DNA of 42,089 nt from Candidatus Propionivibrio aalborgensis (GCF_900089945.1 NZ_FLQY01000397.1:1-42089), one strand, 5' to 3'; shown: positions 18,167-27,242, numbered from the stretch's first letter. The notes: generated by a model not told the origin, from the letters alone. Program-made: numbers and translations.

Positions 18167-18188
18167 AGAGCCAACCAGGCGACGGCTA

Positions 18189-18818
18189 ATGAGTAAAGAA
18201 GAAGAGGATTTGCGCGAGTTTGAGAGAGTTCTGGAAGAACTGGCGCGAGAGGCAAGAAGTCCGTCTGATTTGAGGTCCAAGTTGCTTTGTGATGCCTCCG
18301 CTCGATTGGATGATATTTCGGCTCAAAGGACGTTAGTGGACAGGGAAGCTCATTGCCAAGATAGCGGCGGACTCCCGCATAAAGTAGTTCGATACTTGGC
18401 AACGAAGTGGGAATCTCTTCGGCGCGGCCCTGCGCTCTCTGATCCATTGGCTAGAGGTGTGGTCGATGGTCTGGTGGAGAGTGGTCGGATTACCGTCAAG
18501 CAACGACGTCTGATAAATCTTTACCAGATGATCCGGTTTCAAGAGTCTGGAAGCATGGTCCTCGTCGTGCCGACCCCAAAATCTTATATCCTGGCTGCGT
18601 CAGTATTGTCACTGCTGGCTATCTTAATGTTGCTATTAGCAATGACCATTTGGGCGGTCATATCTCAGATAGACGGAGCCTTGCCAATCGCTTATTCCCT
18701 TGGTGCATTGATCGGTTTTCTGCTTCGTAGCGCATACGATTCTGCTTGGGGCAGAGACGAGATTGCCTCTTGCATACACGCTCTCGTGCCGTGGCTAAGA
18801 GTTTGCAAACAAGAGTGA
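18189..18818 (+). CDS. Unknown membrane protein with two C-terminal TM segments
   Basis: I do not recognise the family. The 209-residue product has a charged, helical N-terminal 120 residues (EEEDLREFERVLEELAREA at the start). Two hydrophobic segments follow, about 130-153 (SYILAASVLSLLAILMLLLA) and 156-176, and a short tail. The soluble part should face the cytoplasm. It is 22 bp downstream of the XRE gene and likely co-transcribed with it. As a possible cargo gene of the Tn7-like element it could be an accessory or defence protein, but nothing in the sequence shows a function. Confidence 0.6.
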   Translation: MSKEEEDLREFERVLEELAREARSPSDLRSKLLCDASARLDDISAQRTLVDREAHCQDSGGLPHKVVRYLATKWESLRRGPALSDPLARGVVDGLVESGRITVKQRRLINLYQMIRFQESGSMVLVVPTPKSYILAASVLSLLAILMLLLAMTIWAVISQIDGALPIAYSLGALIGFLLRSAYDSAWGRDEIASCIHALVPWLRVCKQE

Positions 18819-18841
18819 TGAGCATTGCTGCCAAATCGACA

Positions 18842-18903
18842 ATTGCTGTTTTTGCAGCAATGAGCAGCAACGTTAGGTTGGTAGGGGCGTGCAAGCCCCT
18901 TTC
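18842..18903 (+). terminator. Two stem-loops after the membrane-protein gene
   Basis: ATTGCTG/CAGCAAT (18842-18861, six-base loop) is followed by AGGGGC/GCCCCT (18883-18900), which ends in TTT. The second resembles a weak intrinsic terminator for the regulator-membrane protein transcript. The U-tract is short. Confidence 0.4.
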
Positions 18904-19115
18904 CAAATCAAGTCGGAAGATTCTTTTGACTTTATATCGGCCTTTGCAGGCCTCGAGCTCGCGTCCCAGGCTGTCAGTCTGCTGATGGCCGCTTTGCACA
19001 AAACTCAGACCCGCTCAAACTGCTTGCTTGAGCCCAAGCTCTTGCGTAGGATTTCGCTCAGGCTGTCTGAGCCCAACCTGCCACCGGGTTAAAACAGACG
19101 CGCAGCAAGCAATGC

Positions 19116-19949
19116 ATGACCTTTGATCAACAGGTTGATGCGCAATCGGTGGACGTCGACCAGCTATTGATTGAAGGCCACACCATGACTGCAATTGCTC
19201 TTGCAGAGCTGTCCCTTGCCGCGCTAAAGAAGTCTCTTCGCAAGGATCTTCCGAATATTCGCTCTTCCCACCTGACTGAAGCCATGGCAGCTGCGTTGGA
19301 TTTTCGAACGCATGCATCCTTAATTGCCGCGCTTTCTGGTCAAGCCAGCGACCCAAGCATCCTCTTGCTCGACAATGAGCGGTTTGAGGCTAGGCTCGGC
19401 GAGTTTGGCTACCAACTGGCGAATGATGATTTCCGCTTCGAATGGTTGGATGATTGCCCAGATCTGATATCGACAATGCCGGATTCTGGGTACGACGTAG
19501 AGTATCGCTCGAAACGCGATAAGGCGTGGCGAAACCTCATGGTGCTCACGGTCAACGAGGGTATTCGCCAGAAGCTTTTCTCGCTTCGCGTTGACGACAA
19601 TCGCTGGCTAGGTGCTGAACCAGGAAGCCAAGGTCATCGTGGCACTGGATACATCTTTGAATTCAAGCTGCCAGACGGCAAACCGGCCAAGGGGTATGTC
19701 AGCGATGCTGGGTTTGGTGAGCTGAACATCCATGCAGCAGTTTTTCCCAATGAGGATTGGGTTCGGGCGGTGAACAGCGGATTCCATGCAGGTGATGCGT
19801 TTGCCCGTGGCTGGCTTGAGCGCGAGCGCGGCGCTTGGCTTCAGTCTTCGCAAGGGTTCTTTAATTGCCGGAAATGGCTAATTGAAGACCTGGTCAACAT
19901 GGAAGCGAAACCTATTGGCTTCGGAGACAGAGGCCGGGTAATCGTCTAA
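19116..19949 (+). CDS. Unknown soluble protein with plasmid-type N-terminal helix motif
   Basis: The product is 277 residues. The start could also be the ATG at 19112 in another frame or the internal Met24; I keep 19116. The N-terminal stretch IRSSHLTEAMAAALDFRTHASLIAAL resembles a helical module seen at the start of many hypothetical proteins on plasmids and integrative elements (alignment-free recollection). The rest is a mixed alpha/beta domain rich in Trp and acidic residues with no catalytic motif I recognise. No membrane segment or signal peptide is present. A strong hairpin follows 38 bp after the stop codon. The location between the Tn7-like genes and the chromosomal signalling block suggests cargo. 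Confidence 0.6.
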   Translation: MTFDQQVDAQSVDVDQLLIEGHTMTAIALAELSLAALKKSLRKDLPNIRSSHLTEAMAAALDFRTHASLIAALSGQASDPSILLLDNERFEARLGEFGYQLANDDFRFEWLDDCPDLISTMPDSGYDVEYRSKRDKAWRNLMVLTVNEGIRQKLFSLRVDDNRWLGAEPGSQGHRGTGYIFEFKLPDGKPAKGYVSDAGFGELNIHAAVFPNEDWVRAVNSGFHAGDAFARGWLERERGAWLQSSQGFFNCRKWLIEDLVNMEAKPIGFGDRGRVIV

Positions 19950-19986
19950 ATCCCAGTCTTCAGAAGTAATAGTTCAAGCACAAATA

Positions 19987-20027
19987 CGAAGTCCCCGAAG
20001 GACGAAAATTGTCGTCCGGAGACTTCG
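19987..20027 (+). terminator. Long imperfect hairpin after the unknown gene
   Basis: CGAAGTC (19987-19993) pairs with GACTTCG (20021-20027), and inside it GGACGA (20000-20005) pairs with TCGTCC (20012-20017). No clear T-run follows on either strand, so it may be a terminator of the weak type or a structure near a transposon end. Confidence 0.45.
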
Positions 20028-20623
20028 TTGTGAATTGCCCCTGTTCTTTTCTCTGCTGCACCAACAACTTTGTACACTTCGACAGCCGTTCAAGCGGGAG
20101 GAGCTGTAGGGCTGCATTTCGGCCTCAGCGGTCATTGGGGTTGTGCTCTACCAACGGCAGCAATGGGCGGGTCAACGGTCGTCTGGTCGAGAACCGGTAC
20201 GAATGACCGGTTGGCACGCCAGGCTAGCCTCAACTTAACCGCAGACTATATGTCGGCTTCAGACTAAATTCGGGAGCAGGTCAGAGTGGCAGCTAGATGA
20301 TCAAATTCTGTTGAAAAATCCCAGTTTCTATTTCTGTTGGAGTGGCTAGCGGGTCAGGAATTAATTTATTGGGCGACTTGGTCTTCGAATTATTGCAGAG
20401 CAGCGCATTCAACCCGCCATTGTGCGTGTTCCAGATTCACTGCCGGCGCTATTGGCATGAGCCATTTCGCCATTTTTCGCAAATAAGGCATCGCCTGCCT
20501 GCAAAGAATGGGATGCCGTTGCATCCCTCCTCATTTGCCTTCGCTATCGATTCATTCCGGGTCTCCGGCCCTGGATGTCACCGCATTGATTTGATAAGGA
20601 ATATCCATCAACCTCGGATGCCC

Positions 20624-20629
20624 TATACT
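20624..20629 (+). promoter_or_regulatory. Candidate -10 element TATACT upstream of the Crp-GGDEF gene
   Basis: TATACT differs from the sigma-70 consensus by one base. No good -35 lies 16-18 bases upstream, which would suit an activator-dependent promoter. A start site would fall near 20636, at the edge of the inverted repeat at 20639-20670. Confidence 0.35.
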
Positions 20630-20638
20630 TGCGACATG

Positions 20639-20670
20639 ATTTCATATGCTCGTTCTCGAACATATGAAAT
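20639..20670. promoter_or_regulatory. Perfect 10-bp inverted repeat ATTTCATATG/CATATGAAAT
   Basis: The arms are exact and flank a 12-base centre, about 95 bp upstream of the GTG start at 20766 and just downstream of a candidate -10. It is probably an operator. The Crp/Fnr-type protein encoded downstream is an obvious candidate to bind it, though the sequence is not the classical TGTGA or TTGAT half-site. Confidence 0.45.
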
Positions 20671-20765
20671 AACTGTTCGGGCGTAGACTCAAACAAAGGT
20701 GGGTGGTGGTGACAACCAACCCTGTCTGGAGAGTTGGCTTTCGACTTCTGTAAGGAGTCACACAA

Positions 20766-22961
20766 GTGAACACAGTGCTCATTACCCCGAAGCAGAATCG
20801 CCTCCTTGCAAAATTGCCCGTGGCCGAGTATCAGCGCCTTGAGCCGGAACTGGAAGCGGTGCTGCTGACTCCGGATCAGCGCCTCTATAAAGCCGGCGAT
20901 GCGCTCGACTTCCTCTATTTCCCGACCGCGGGCATCTGTTCTCTGATCTACGCCGCCAATGATGGGGCTACGTTGGAACTCGCCGTCACGGGTAATGATG
21001 GCGTGGTGGGAACGCCGGCCATTCTCGGCAGCGGCAACATGACACACGATGTCCTTGTCCGAGGTGCGGGCAACGCCTATCGGATACGATCCGATGTCGC
21101 GCATTGGTTTCTCGGTCATGGGGGCGAGTTGCAGCGTCTGGTAATCCTCTATACCCAGATTCTGATGACCCAGATTGGCCAGACCGCAGTGTGCAATCGT
21201 CACCACAGCGTCGAGCAGCAACTGTGTCGCCGACTTCTCCTCTGTTTGGACCAACTGCCGGGAGCGCAGCTCGATGCGACCCAAGCCAGGATTGCCGATC
21301 TGCTCGGTGTGCGCCGGGGCGTGGTCGCCGAGGCCGCAGGAAAACTCCAGTCCGCCGGACTGATCACTTACAGTCGCGGGAAAATCACCATTCTGGACCG
21401 TGCCGGTCTGCTCGCGCGAGCCTGCGGCTGTTATGCCGCGATAAAAGGAGAGTCGGACCGCCTTCTGCATTCGACGCCGAAAGTCTTGAGCCCGCCTTGG
21501 GTTCGTCCGCAACCGACCAGCCTCCGTGCGCGCGCCGAGAAACAACACAATCGCATTCAAGGAAATCATGCACACTCCCCCGTGAACCGGGAGCGCCTGG
21601 TGCATGAACTGGAAGTGCATCAGATCGAACTGGAGATGCAGAACGAGGCGCTTGCCAACGCCTGCGCCGAGGCCGAGGCCGCACACCAGCGCGCTGCCGA
21701 TATTTATGATTTCGCACCGGTCGCTTACGTGACCATAGATGCGCTGAGCGCCATCTTGCAGATCAATCTCGCCGGGGCAATCCTGCTGGGCATCACCCGA
21801 TCGGAGATCAATACACATCGATTTGGCGGCTTTGTGTCGCCGGCCTCTTTACCCGTGTTCAAGCAGTTTCTCGCGGACGTCCTTGCCGGGCAGGCCCACA
21901 AAAGCTGCGAGCTTGAAATCCATCCAGCACGGCAGAAGGGAGACTCCATCGTCCATGTCGAGGGGATTTCCGACGAAAACGGACAGGAATGCCGAATGGT
22001 CATCAGTGACATTACCGTGCAACGGCACGCCGAGTACGCGCTGCGGGAGCAGGAGCAGTACCAGCGCACCTTACTCGACAACTTCCCTTTCCTGGTGTGG
22101 CTGAAGGATGACGAGAGCCGCTTTCTCGCCGTCAATCGGCCGTTTGCAGCCCAGTTTGGCTGGCCGTTGACGGAGTCATTGGTCGGAAAAACGGATTTTG
22201 ATATTACGTCCCCGGATTTGGCCGAGGCCTATCGGGCCGATGACCGCGCGATTCTCGATAGCGGCAGGAGCAAGGTTGTCGAGGAGTGGATTGAAGACCA
22301 CGGCAGGCGGCGCTGGAGTGAAACCTTCAAGTCGCCGGTGATCCTCAATGGACGCGTCATCGGCACGGTAGGGTTCGCACGCGACATCACCAAGCGCAAG
22401 GAGGCGGAACAAGAAATGCGGCACTTGGCGTTTTATGACTCGTTAACAGGCTTGCCCAATCGTCGCCTTCTGATCGATCGGCTGGAGCAGAGCATGATGT
22501 TGAGCGCACGCAACGGAAGCTATGGGGCGACGATGTTCCTTGATCTGGACAACTTCAAGCGGCTCAATGATGCGCACGGGCACTCGACCGGGGATGCCTT
22601 GCTGGTTTTGGCGGCAGATCGTATCAAGGCGTGCGTACGTGAGATGGATACGGCTTCTCGTTTAGGTGGCGATGAGTTTGTCGTGGTGATCAGTGAATTG
22701 GATACGGATCAAGAGGCAGCGACATCACGGGCCATGCTCGTCGCCGAGAAGATACGTGCCAGCTTGTCCAAAACGTACCGTTTGACTGCCAGGCACGAAG
22801 GCAAGGCGGATAAAGTCATCAAGTACCACTGCGCGGCGAGCATCGGCGTGGTTCTTTTTTTCAAACACGATACCAGTCCGCACGACATCCTCAAGCGTGC
22901 CGATCAGGCAATGTATCAAGCCAAAGAAGCGGGGCGCAATCAAATTCATTTCGGCACTTGA
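20766..22961 (+). CDS. Crp/Fnr domain fused to PAS-PAS-GGDEF diguanylate cyclase
   Basis: The product is 731 residues from a GTG with AAGGAG about eight bases upstream. Residues 20-130 form a cyclic-nucleotide-binding-like beta roll (KAGDALDFLYFPTAGICSL). Residues 165-215 are a Crp-type winged HTH (ATQARIADLLGVRRGVVAEAAGKLQ). VHQIELEMQN occurs at 284-293, PAS domains at about 305-420 and 430-545, and a GGDEF domain at about 555-731 with intact RLGGDEF (GGDEF at 634-638) and I-site REMD (625-628). It should make c-di-GMP and may also bind DNA, so one protein could join transcription control with second-messenger synthesis. The cNMP pocket lacks an obvious RxS-type phosphate motif, so the ligand is unclear. 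Confidence 0.88.
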   Translation: MNTVLITPKQNRLLAKLPVAEYQRLEPELEAVLLTPDQRLYKAGDALDFLYFPTAGICSLIYAANDGATLELAVTGNDGVVGTPAILGSGNMTHDVLVRGAGNAYRIRSDVAHWFLGHGGELQRLVILYTQILMTQIGQTAVCNRHHSVEQQLCRRLLLCLDQLPGAQLDATQARIADLLGVRRGVVAEAAGKLQSAGLITYSRGKITILDRAGLLARACGCYAAIKGESDRLLHSTPKVLSPPWVRPQPTSLRARAEKQHNRIQGNHAHSPVNRERLVHELEVHQIELEMQNEALANACAEAEAAHQRAADIYDFAPVAYVTIDALSAILQINLAGAILLGITRSEINTHRFGGFVSPASLPVFKQFLADVLAGQAHKSCELEIHPARQKGDSIVHVEGISDENGQECRMVISDITVQRHAEYALREQEQYQRTLLDNFPFLVWLKDDESRFLAVNRPFAAQFGWPLTESLVGKTDFDITSPDLAEAYRADDRAILDSGRSKVVEEWIEDHGRRRWSETFKSPVILNGRVIGTVGFARDITKRKEAEQEMRHLAFYDSLTGLPNRRLLIDRLEQSMMLSARNGSYGATMFLDLDNFKRLNDAHGHSTGDALLVLAADRIKACVREMDTASRLGGDEFVVVISELDTDQEAATSRAMLVAEKIRASLSKTYRLTARHEGKADKVIKYHCAASIGVVLFFKHDTSPHDILKRADQAMYQAKEAGRNQIHFGT

Positions 22962-23061
22962 TCGGATGCTGCCGGGGGCGATTGGAAGCTCTATTGGTCG
23001 GAGCCGGATAAAAGTAACGAATTGGATGACGGCAATGTGAGGGTGGATTCAAGGCAACTAC

Positions 23062-25773
23062 GTGCAAAAAATACCCGGGACCTTGAACCGGCGTACCATG
23101 CAAGACATCAAGGTATCCATTTCGCGACGAGGGATTCAAGTGGCAACTAAAAGCCCCCCAAGCAATGCCAACAGCAAGGGTGTGGCACGCCCAGAATCGG
23201 GGCGCCCCTCGCTGGCCAGCCCCTCCGCAGAAATGGATAACGAGCAAGAAGCGACGGTTGCTGCATTTCCCATCGTCGGCATCGGTTGCTCGGCCGGTGG
23301 CCTGAGTGCCCTGGAAAAGTTCTTCGCCAATTCGCCTGCCGACAGTGGCATGGCCTTCGTCATCGTTCAGCACCTTGCCCCGGCCCATGTCAGTGCCTTG
23401 CCAGAACTGTTGCAGCGCACCACCCGGATGCCTGTGCTTGAAGCTGAAGACGGCATGCGCGTCGAACCTGACAACGTCTACGTCATACCGCCCAACCACG
23501 ACCTTTCGCTGCTGCACGACACGCTGCACCTGCTCGGTCCTTTGGAACAACGAGGCTTGCGCCTACCGATCGACTTCTTCCTCAAAACCCTGGCCGCAGA
23601 CCGCAAGGACAAAGCGATCGGCGTCATTCTGTCGGGCATGGGGTCGGACGGGATGTTTGGCCTGCGGGCAATCAAGGAACAGGCCGGACTAACCCTGGCG
23701 CAAGAACCGGCCAGTGCCAGTGCGGACAGCATGCCGAACGGCGTCATTAACGCTGGACTGGTCGACATCATCGCCATTCCGGAAGAACTTCCCGCGCGCA
23801 TCATCGGCTTTCTCGGGCATCCGGTGCTGGCACGGCAACCAAAGTCCGCTGCAGAAGCGGCGACCCAGAGCGACATCGAAAAGATCGTCGTTCTGCTGCG
23901 CGAGCGCAGCGGCAACGACTTTTCACTTTACAAGACCAACACGCTCCTGCGCCGTATCGAACGGCGCATTGCCCTGCACCAGTTGAGCAACATCGCCAGC
24001 TACGTGCACTACCTGCGTGAAAATCCTCAGGAAGTCGACCTGCTCTTCAAGGAACTGCTGATCGGCGTGACCACTTTCTTCCGCGATCCGGTGGTGTGGG
24101 AAACCCTGCGCAGCACCGTGCTTCCGGCGTTGCTGGCGCAGCAGCCGACCGGCAAGACCCTGCGCGCCTGGGTGCCGGCCTGTTCCAGCGGCGAGGAAGC
24201 CTATACCCTGGCGATGACCTTTAAGGAAACACTGGAACAAGGCGAACAGGACAAACACTTCGAGTTGTTGATCTACGCTACCGATCTCGATCCGGATGCG
24301 GTCGAGAAAGCACGCAGCGGTCGCTACCCCACGAATATCGCCGCGGATGTTTCTCCGGAACGGCTGGCCCGTTACTTCGTCGAAGAAGCCAATGGCTACC
24401 GTATCAGGAAAGAAATCCGCGAGATGGTGGTGTTTGCCCCGCAGAACATTATCTCAGACCCGCCCTTCACCAAGCTGGACGTCCTGTCGTGTCGCAATCT
24501 GCTGATTTACTTTCGGGCACAACTGCAACAGAAACTTCTGCCTTTGTTCCATTACGCACTGAACCCTGACGGGCTGCTGATACTCGGCAGCGCGGAAACG
24601 GTCGGCAACCTTAGTCACCGGTTTGAACCCGTCGACAACAAGCTGCGCATCTTCCGGCGGCTCAATCAACCGCTACCGCAGTCGGAGGTGGAGTTCCCTG
24701 CCGGGAAGGCCAGAGGCACGCATCAACCGGCCGAGACACCGCTGTCCGTGCATGTCGAGAATATCGGGCAACTGACTGACCAACTGATTCAGCAGAACTA
24801 TGCGCCGGCCGCCGTGTTGGTCAATGGCGATGGCGACATTCTCTACATCAGCGGGCGCACCGGGCGCTACCTCGAACCGGCGGCCGGCAAGTTCAACATG
24901 AACATTCACGCCATGGCCCGTGACGGGCTGCGCGAAGCACTGACGGGGGTAATCCAGAAAGCCCTGAGAACGCCGCAGCCGATTTGCCTCAACGGGCTAC
25001 AGGTGGGGACCAACGGCGGGACACAGATCGTCAATGTCACCGTCCAGGCACTGGAAAAGCCCGGCCCATTGCGCGGACGGGTAATCATTGTGTTCCGGGA
25101 CATGGAGCCACCTCCTCCCCGCAGAAAGGGCCGCAGGGCCGTCGTGTCGGACACGCACGAAGCGCTGGTGCAGGAGCTGCAACAAACCCGAGAGGCGCTA
25201 CAAGTCACTCACGAGGAGATGCAGACCTCGGTAGAGGAAATGAAATCCAGCAACGAGGAACTGCAATCGACCAACGAGGAGTTGCAATCGACCAACGAAG
25301 AGCTGACGACCTCAAAGGAAGAGATGCAATCGCTCAACGAGGAACTGCAAACCGTCAATGCCGAACTGCAATCGAAGGTCGCGAATCTGTCGTGGGAGCA
25401 GAACGACATGGCGAACCTGCTCAATAGCACGGAAATCGCCACCGTCTTCCTGGACAAGGCGATGAAGCTGCGGCGTTTCACCGCGCATGCCACCCACCTG
25501 TTCAAGCTGATCCCCGGCGACGTGGGTCGGCCCCTTTCGGATGTGGTGACCGACCTCGACTATCCGAAGCTGAAGGCAGACGCCCAGGAGGTGCTCAACA
25601 CGCTGGCGTTTCAGGAGAAGGAGGTTGACACGCACGATGGCCGCTGCTATCGGGTGCGCATCATGCCTTACCGGACACAGGAAGATGTGATCGACGGCGT
25701 GGTCATCACGTTTACCGACATCAGCGAGCTGAAGAAGCTGCAAGAAGAGCTCGGCAGGCGCGCCAGGAAATGA
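23062..25773 (+). CDS. CheB-CheR fusion with coiled coil and PAS domain
   Basis: The product is 903 residues from a GTG; an ATG at 23098 or at 23233 could be the true start, since nothing before residue 66 is conserved-looking. Residues 68-255 are a CheB methylesterase/deamidase with catalytic S77 (GCSAGG), H104 (VQHL) and D196 (GMGSDG). Residues about 268-535 are a CheR methyltransferase (GVTTFFRD, ACSSGEEAYTLA). A PAS-like part covers about 575-685, a long coiled coil with repeated NEELQST heptads about 700-790, and a final PAS about 790-890. There is no kinase domain. The CheB receiver is absent, so control probably comes through the PAS domains or partners. The hybrid kinase starts 22 bp downstream, so the two probably form one operon and one pathway. 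Confidence 0.9.
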   Translation: MQKIPGTLNRRTMQDIKVSISRRGIQVATKSPPSNANSKGVARPESGRPSLASPSAEMDNEQEATVAAFPIVGIGCSAGGLSALEKFFANSPADSGMAFVIVQHLAPAHVSALPELLQRTTRMPVLEAEDGMRVEPDNVYVIPPNHDLSLLHDTLHLLGPLEQRGLRLPIDFFLKTLAADRKDKAIGVILSGMGSDGMFGLRAIKEQAGLTLAQEPASASADSMPNGVINAGLVDIIAIPEELPARIIGFLGHPVLARQPKSAAEAATQSDIEKIVVLLRERSGNDFSLYKTNTLLRRIERRIALHQLSNIASYVHYLRENPQEVDLLFKELLIGVTTFFRDPVVWETLRSTVLPALLAQQPTGKTLRAWVPACSSGEEAYTLAMTFKETLEQGEQDKHFELLIYATDLDPDAVEKARSGRYPTNIAADVSPERLARYFVEEANGYRIRKEIREMVVFAPQNIISDPPFTKLDVLSCRNLLIYFRAQLQQKLLPLFHYALNPDGLLILGSAETVGNLSHRFEPVDNKLRIFRRLNQPLPQSEVEFPAGKARGTHQPAETPLSVHVENIGQLTDQLIQQNYAPAAVLVNGDGDILYISGRTGRYLEPAAGKFNMNIHAMARDGLREALTGVIQKALRTPQPICLNGLQVGTNGGTQIVNVTVQALEKPGPLRGRVIIVFRDMEPPPPRRKGRRAVVSDTHEALVQELQQTREALQVTHEEMQTSVEEMKSSNEELQSTNEELQSTNEELTTSKEEMQSLNEELQTVNAELQSKVANLSWEQNDMANLLNSTEIATVFLDKAMKLRRFTAHATHLFKLIPGDVGRPLSDVVTDLDYPKLKADAQEVLNTLAFQEKEVDTHDGRCYRVRIMPYRTQEDVIDGVVITFTDISELKKLQEELGRRARK

Positions 25774-25795
25774 GTTCATTCGGAGGGGAAGGCTG

Positions 25796-27238
25796 ATGAC
25801 CACCAACGACAGGAAACCGACTGATCCCGACTTGCGTCGGCGAGCCGAGAGCAAGCTGGCACAGACGCCCGAGGGGCCGCCACTGGCCGCAGGCGAACAG
25901 CAGAGATTGCTCCACGAACTGCAAGTGCACCAGATCGAGTTGGAGATGCAGAACGAAAGCCTGAGAGAGGCGCAGGCCGAAACCAACAAGGCCATGCAAC
26001 AGCTTGCCAACATCAATGCGCACCTTGAGCAACTCGTCCTGGCCCGCACGGCAGAATTGGCGCAAAGCCGTGATGCCGCCGAAGCCGCGAATCGCGCCAA
26101 GAGCGTCTTCCTGGCCAACATGAGCCATGAACTGCGCACGCCGATGAACGGCGTCATGGGCATGATCGACCTGGCGTTGAAGCTCGCCACCGATTCCCGG
26201 CAGATCGATTGGCTCAACAAGAGCAAGGGAGCCGCGCAGCATCTCCTATCTGTCATCAACGACATTCTCGACCTCTCGAAGATCGAATCCGGCCGGTTGA
26301 CCCTGGAAGAGAAGAACTTCTCGCTCGTGCAAGTCATTGACGAAATCTTGCAGATGCACGATGCCGTAGCCCATGCCAAAGGTCTGTCCCTGTCCCGCGA
26401 CATCTCCCCGATTCTGCCCGATCTGTTGTGCGGAGATTCCTTTCGTCTGAAGCAGATACTGATCAATTTCATCGGCAATGCCATCAAGTTCTCCGGGCAC
26501 GGGCAGATCGGCGTGCATGCCAGTCTGGTGGAGCAAGAAGCGTCGAGTGTGGTGCTACGCCTCGATGTCAGCGACCAGGGCATCGGCATCGCCCCCGAAC
26601 AGCGAGCCCGACTGTTCCACGCCTTTACTCAGGCCGACGATTCCATGACCCGCCAGTACGGCGGCACCGGTTTGGGCCTGATCATTTCCAAGCGCATTGC
26701 CATGCTGATGGGCGGCGATGTCGGTGTCGAGAGTTCACCCGGAGTCGGCAGCACCTTCTGGGCCGCCGTGAGGCTGAAGAAGGGTGCAGAGGTGATCGCA
26801 GCCGCATCGACAGAGAACACCGATGCAGAAGGGCTGATCCAGCAACACTATTTCGCCCACCGCATTCTGATCGCGGACGACGAGCCGATAAATCTGGAAA
26901 TTGCCAGGATACAACTGGAAGCGGTCGATCTGGTCGTGGATGCGGCCAGGGATGGCGCCGAGGCCGTCGCAAAGGCGCGGAAGGGTGACTACGCGGCGAT
27001 CTTAATGGACATGCAGATGCCAAACGTAGATGGATTGGAAGCAACGCAGCAGATTCGTATTCTGCCCGGTTGCCGGGATGTGCCGATCATCGCCATGACG
27101 GCCAGTGCATTTGCCGAAGATAAGGCAAAGTGCCTTGCCGTAGGGATGACCGATTTCCTGATCAAGCCATTTCTCCCTGACGAGCTGTTTGCAACTTTGC
27201 TGCGCGCGCTAAGTCGGCGCGAACGGACTATGCTTTGA
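25796..27238 (+). CDS. Hybrid histidine kinase with C-terminal receiver
   Basis: The product is 480 residues with GGAGG before the ATG. LQVHQIELEMQN lies at 42-53 and a coiled coil at 54-100. The dimerisation/phosphoacceptor domain has H111 (SHELRTP), and the ATPase domain has N228, DQGIGI (260-265) and GTGLGL (290-295). A receiver domain follows with acidic DD361-362, phospho-acceptor D405 and K457 (IKPF). No transmembrane segment or separate sensor domain is present, so it is a soluble kinase that probably takes its signal from the CheB-CheR-PAS protein encoded just upstream. No HTH output or histidine phosphotransfer domain is encoded here, so the phosphate must pass to a partner elsewhere or act in cis. 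Confidence 0.9.
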   Translation: MTTNDRKPTDPDLRRRAESKLAQTPEGPPLAAGEQQRLLHELQVHQIELEMQNESLREAQAETNKAMQQLANINAHLEQLVLARTAELAQSRDAAEAANRAKSVFLANMSHELRTPMNGVMGMIDLALKLATDSRQIDWLNKSKGAAQHLLSVINDILDLSKIESGRLTLEEKNFSLVQVIDEILQMHDAVAHAKGLSLSRDISPILPDLLCGDSFRLKQILINFIGNAIKFSGHGQIGVHASLVEQEASSVVLRLDVSDQGIGIAPEQRARLFHAFTQADDSMTRQYGGTGLGLIISKRIAMLMGGDVGVESSPGVGSTFWAAVRLKKGAEVIAAASTENTDAEGLIQQHYFAHRILIADDEPINLEIARIQLEAVDLVVDAARDGAEAVAKARKGDYAAILMDMQMPNVDGLEATQQIRILPGCRDVPIIAMTASAFAEDKAKCLAVGMTDFLIKPFLPDELFATLLRALSRRERTML

Positions 27239-27242
27239 AGTG

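Larger units (their letters stand above)
20028..20765. other. 738-bp gene-free region, possible right junction of inserted DNA
   Basis: I see no credible gene. It contains several inverted repeats: AACCGGT/ACCGGTT at 20192-20212, GGGATGC/GCATCCC at 20510-20527, and a perfect 10-bp repeat at 20639-20670. The last 150 bp hold the promoter of the Crp-GGDEF gene. The first part may be where the Tn7-like element or its cargo ends, but no terminal repeat was identified. Confidence 0.4.

Noticed and set aside
18842-18878. Possible attC ending in GTTAGGT at 18872
   Set aside because: The right core fits and CATTGCTGC/GCAGCAATG can pair, but no RYYYAAC left core is present at the right distance.
20671-20765. 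c-di-GMP riboswitch upstream of the Crp-GGDEF gene
   Set aside because: A small CCAAC/GTTGG hairpin exists, but the conserved GEMM core bases are not seen.
20544-21818. Minus-strand open frame of 424 codons opposite the Crp-GGDEF gene
   Set aside because: It overlaps a clearly recognisable gene with a good ribosome site and shows no domain.
25250-25320. Tandem DNA repeat of about 18 bases
   Set aside because: It encodes the NEELQST coiled-coil repeats of the CheB-CheR protein and is not a CRISPR or satellite.
25312-26589. Minus-strand open frame of 425 codons opposite CheB-CheR and the kinase
   Set aside because: It crosses two real genes and its Ser/Cys/Arg-rich composition is that of an antisense shadow.
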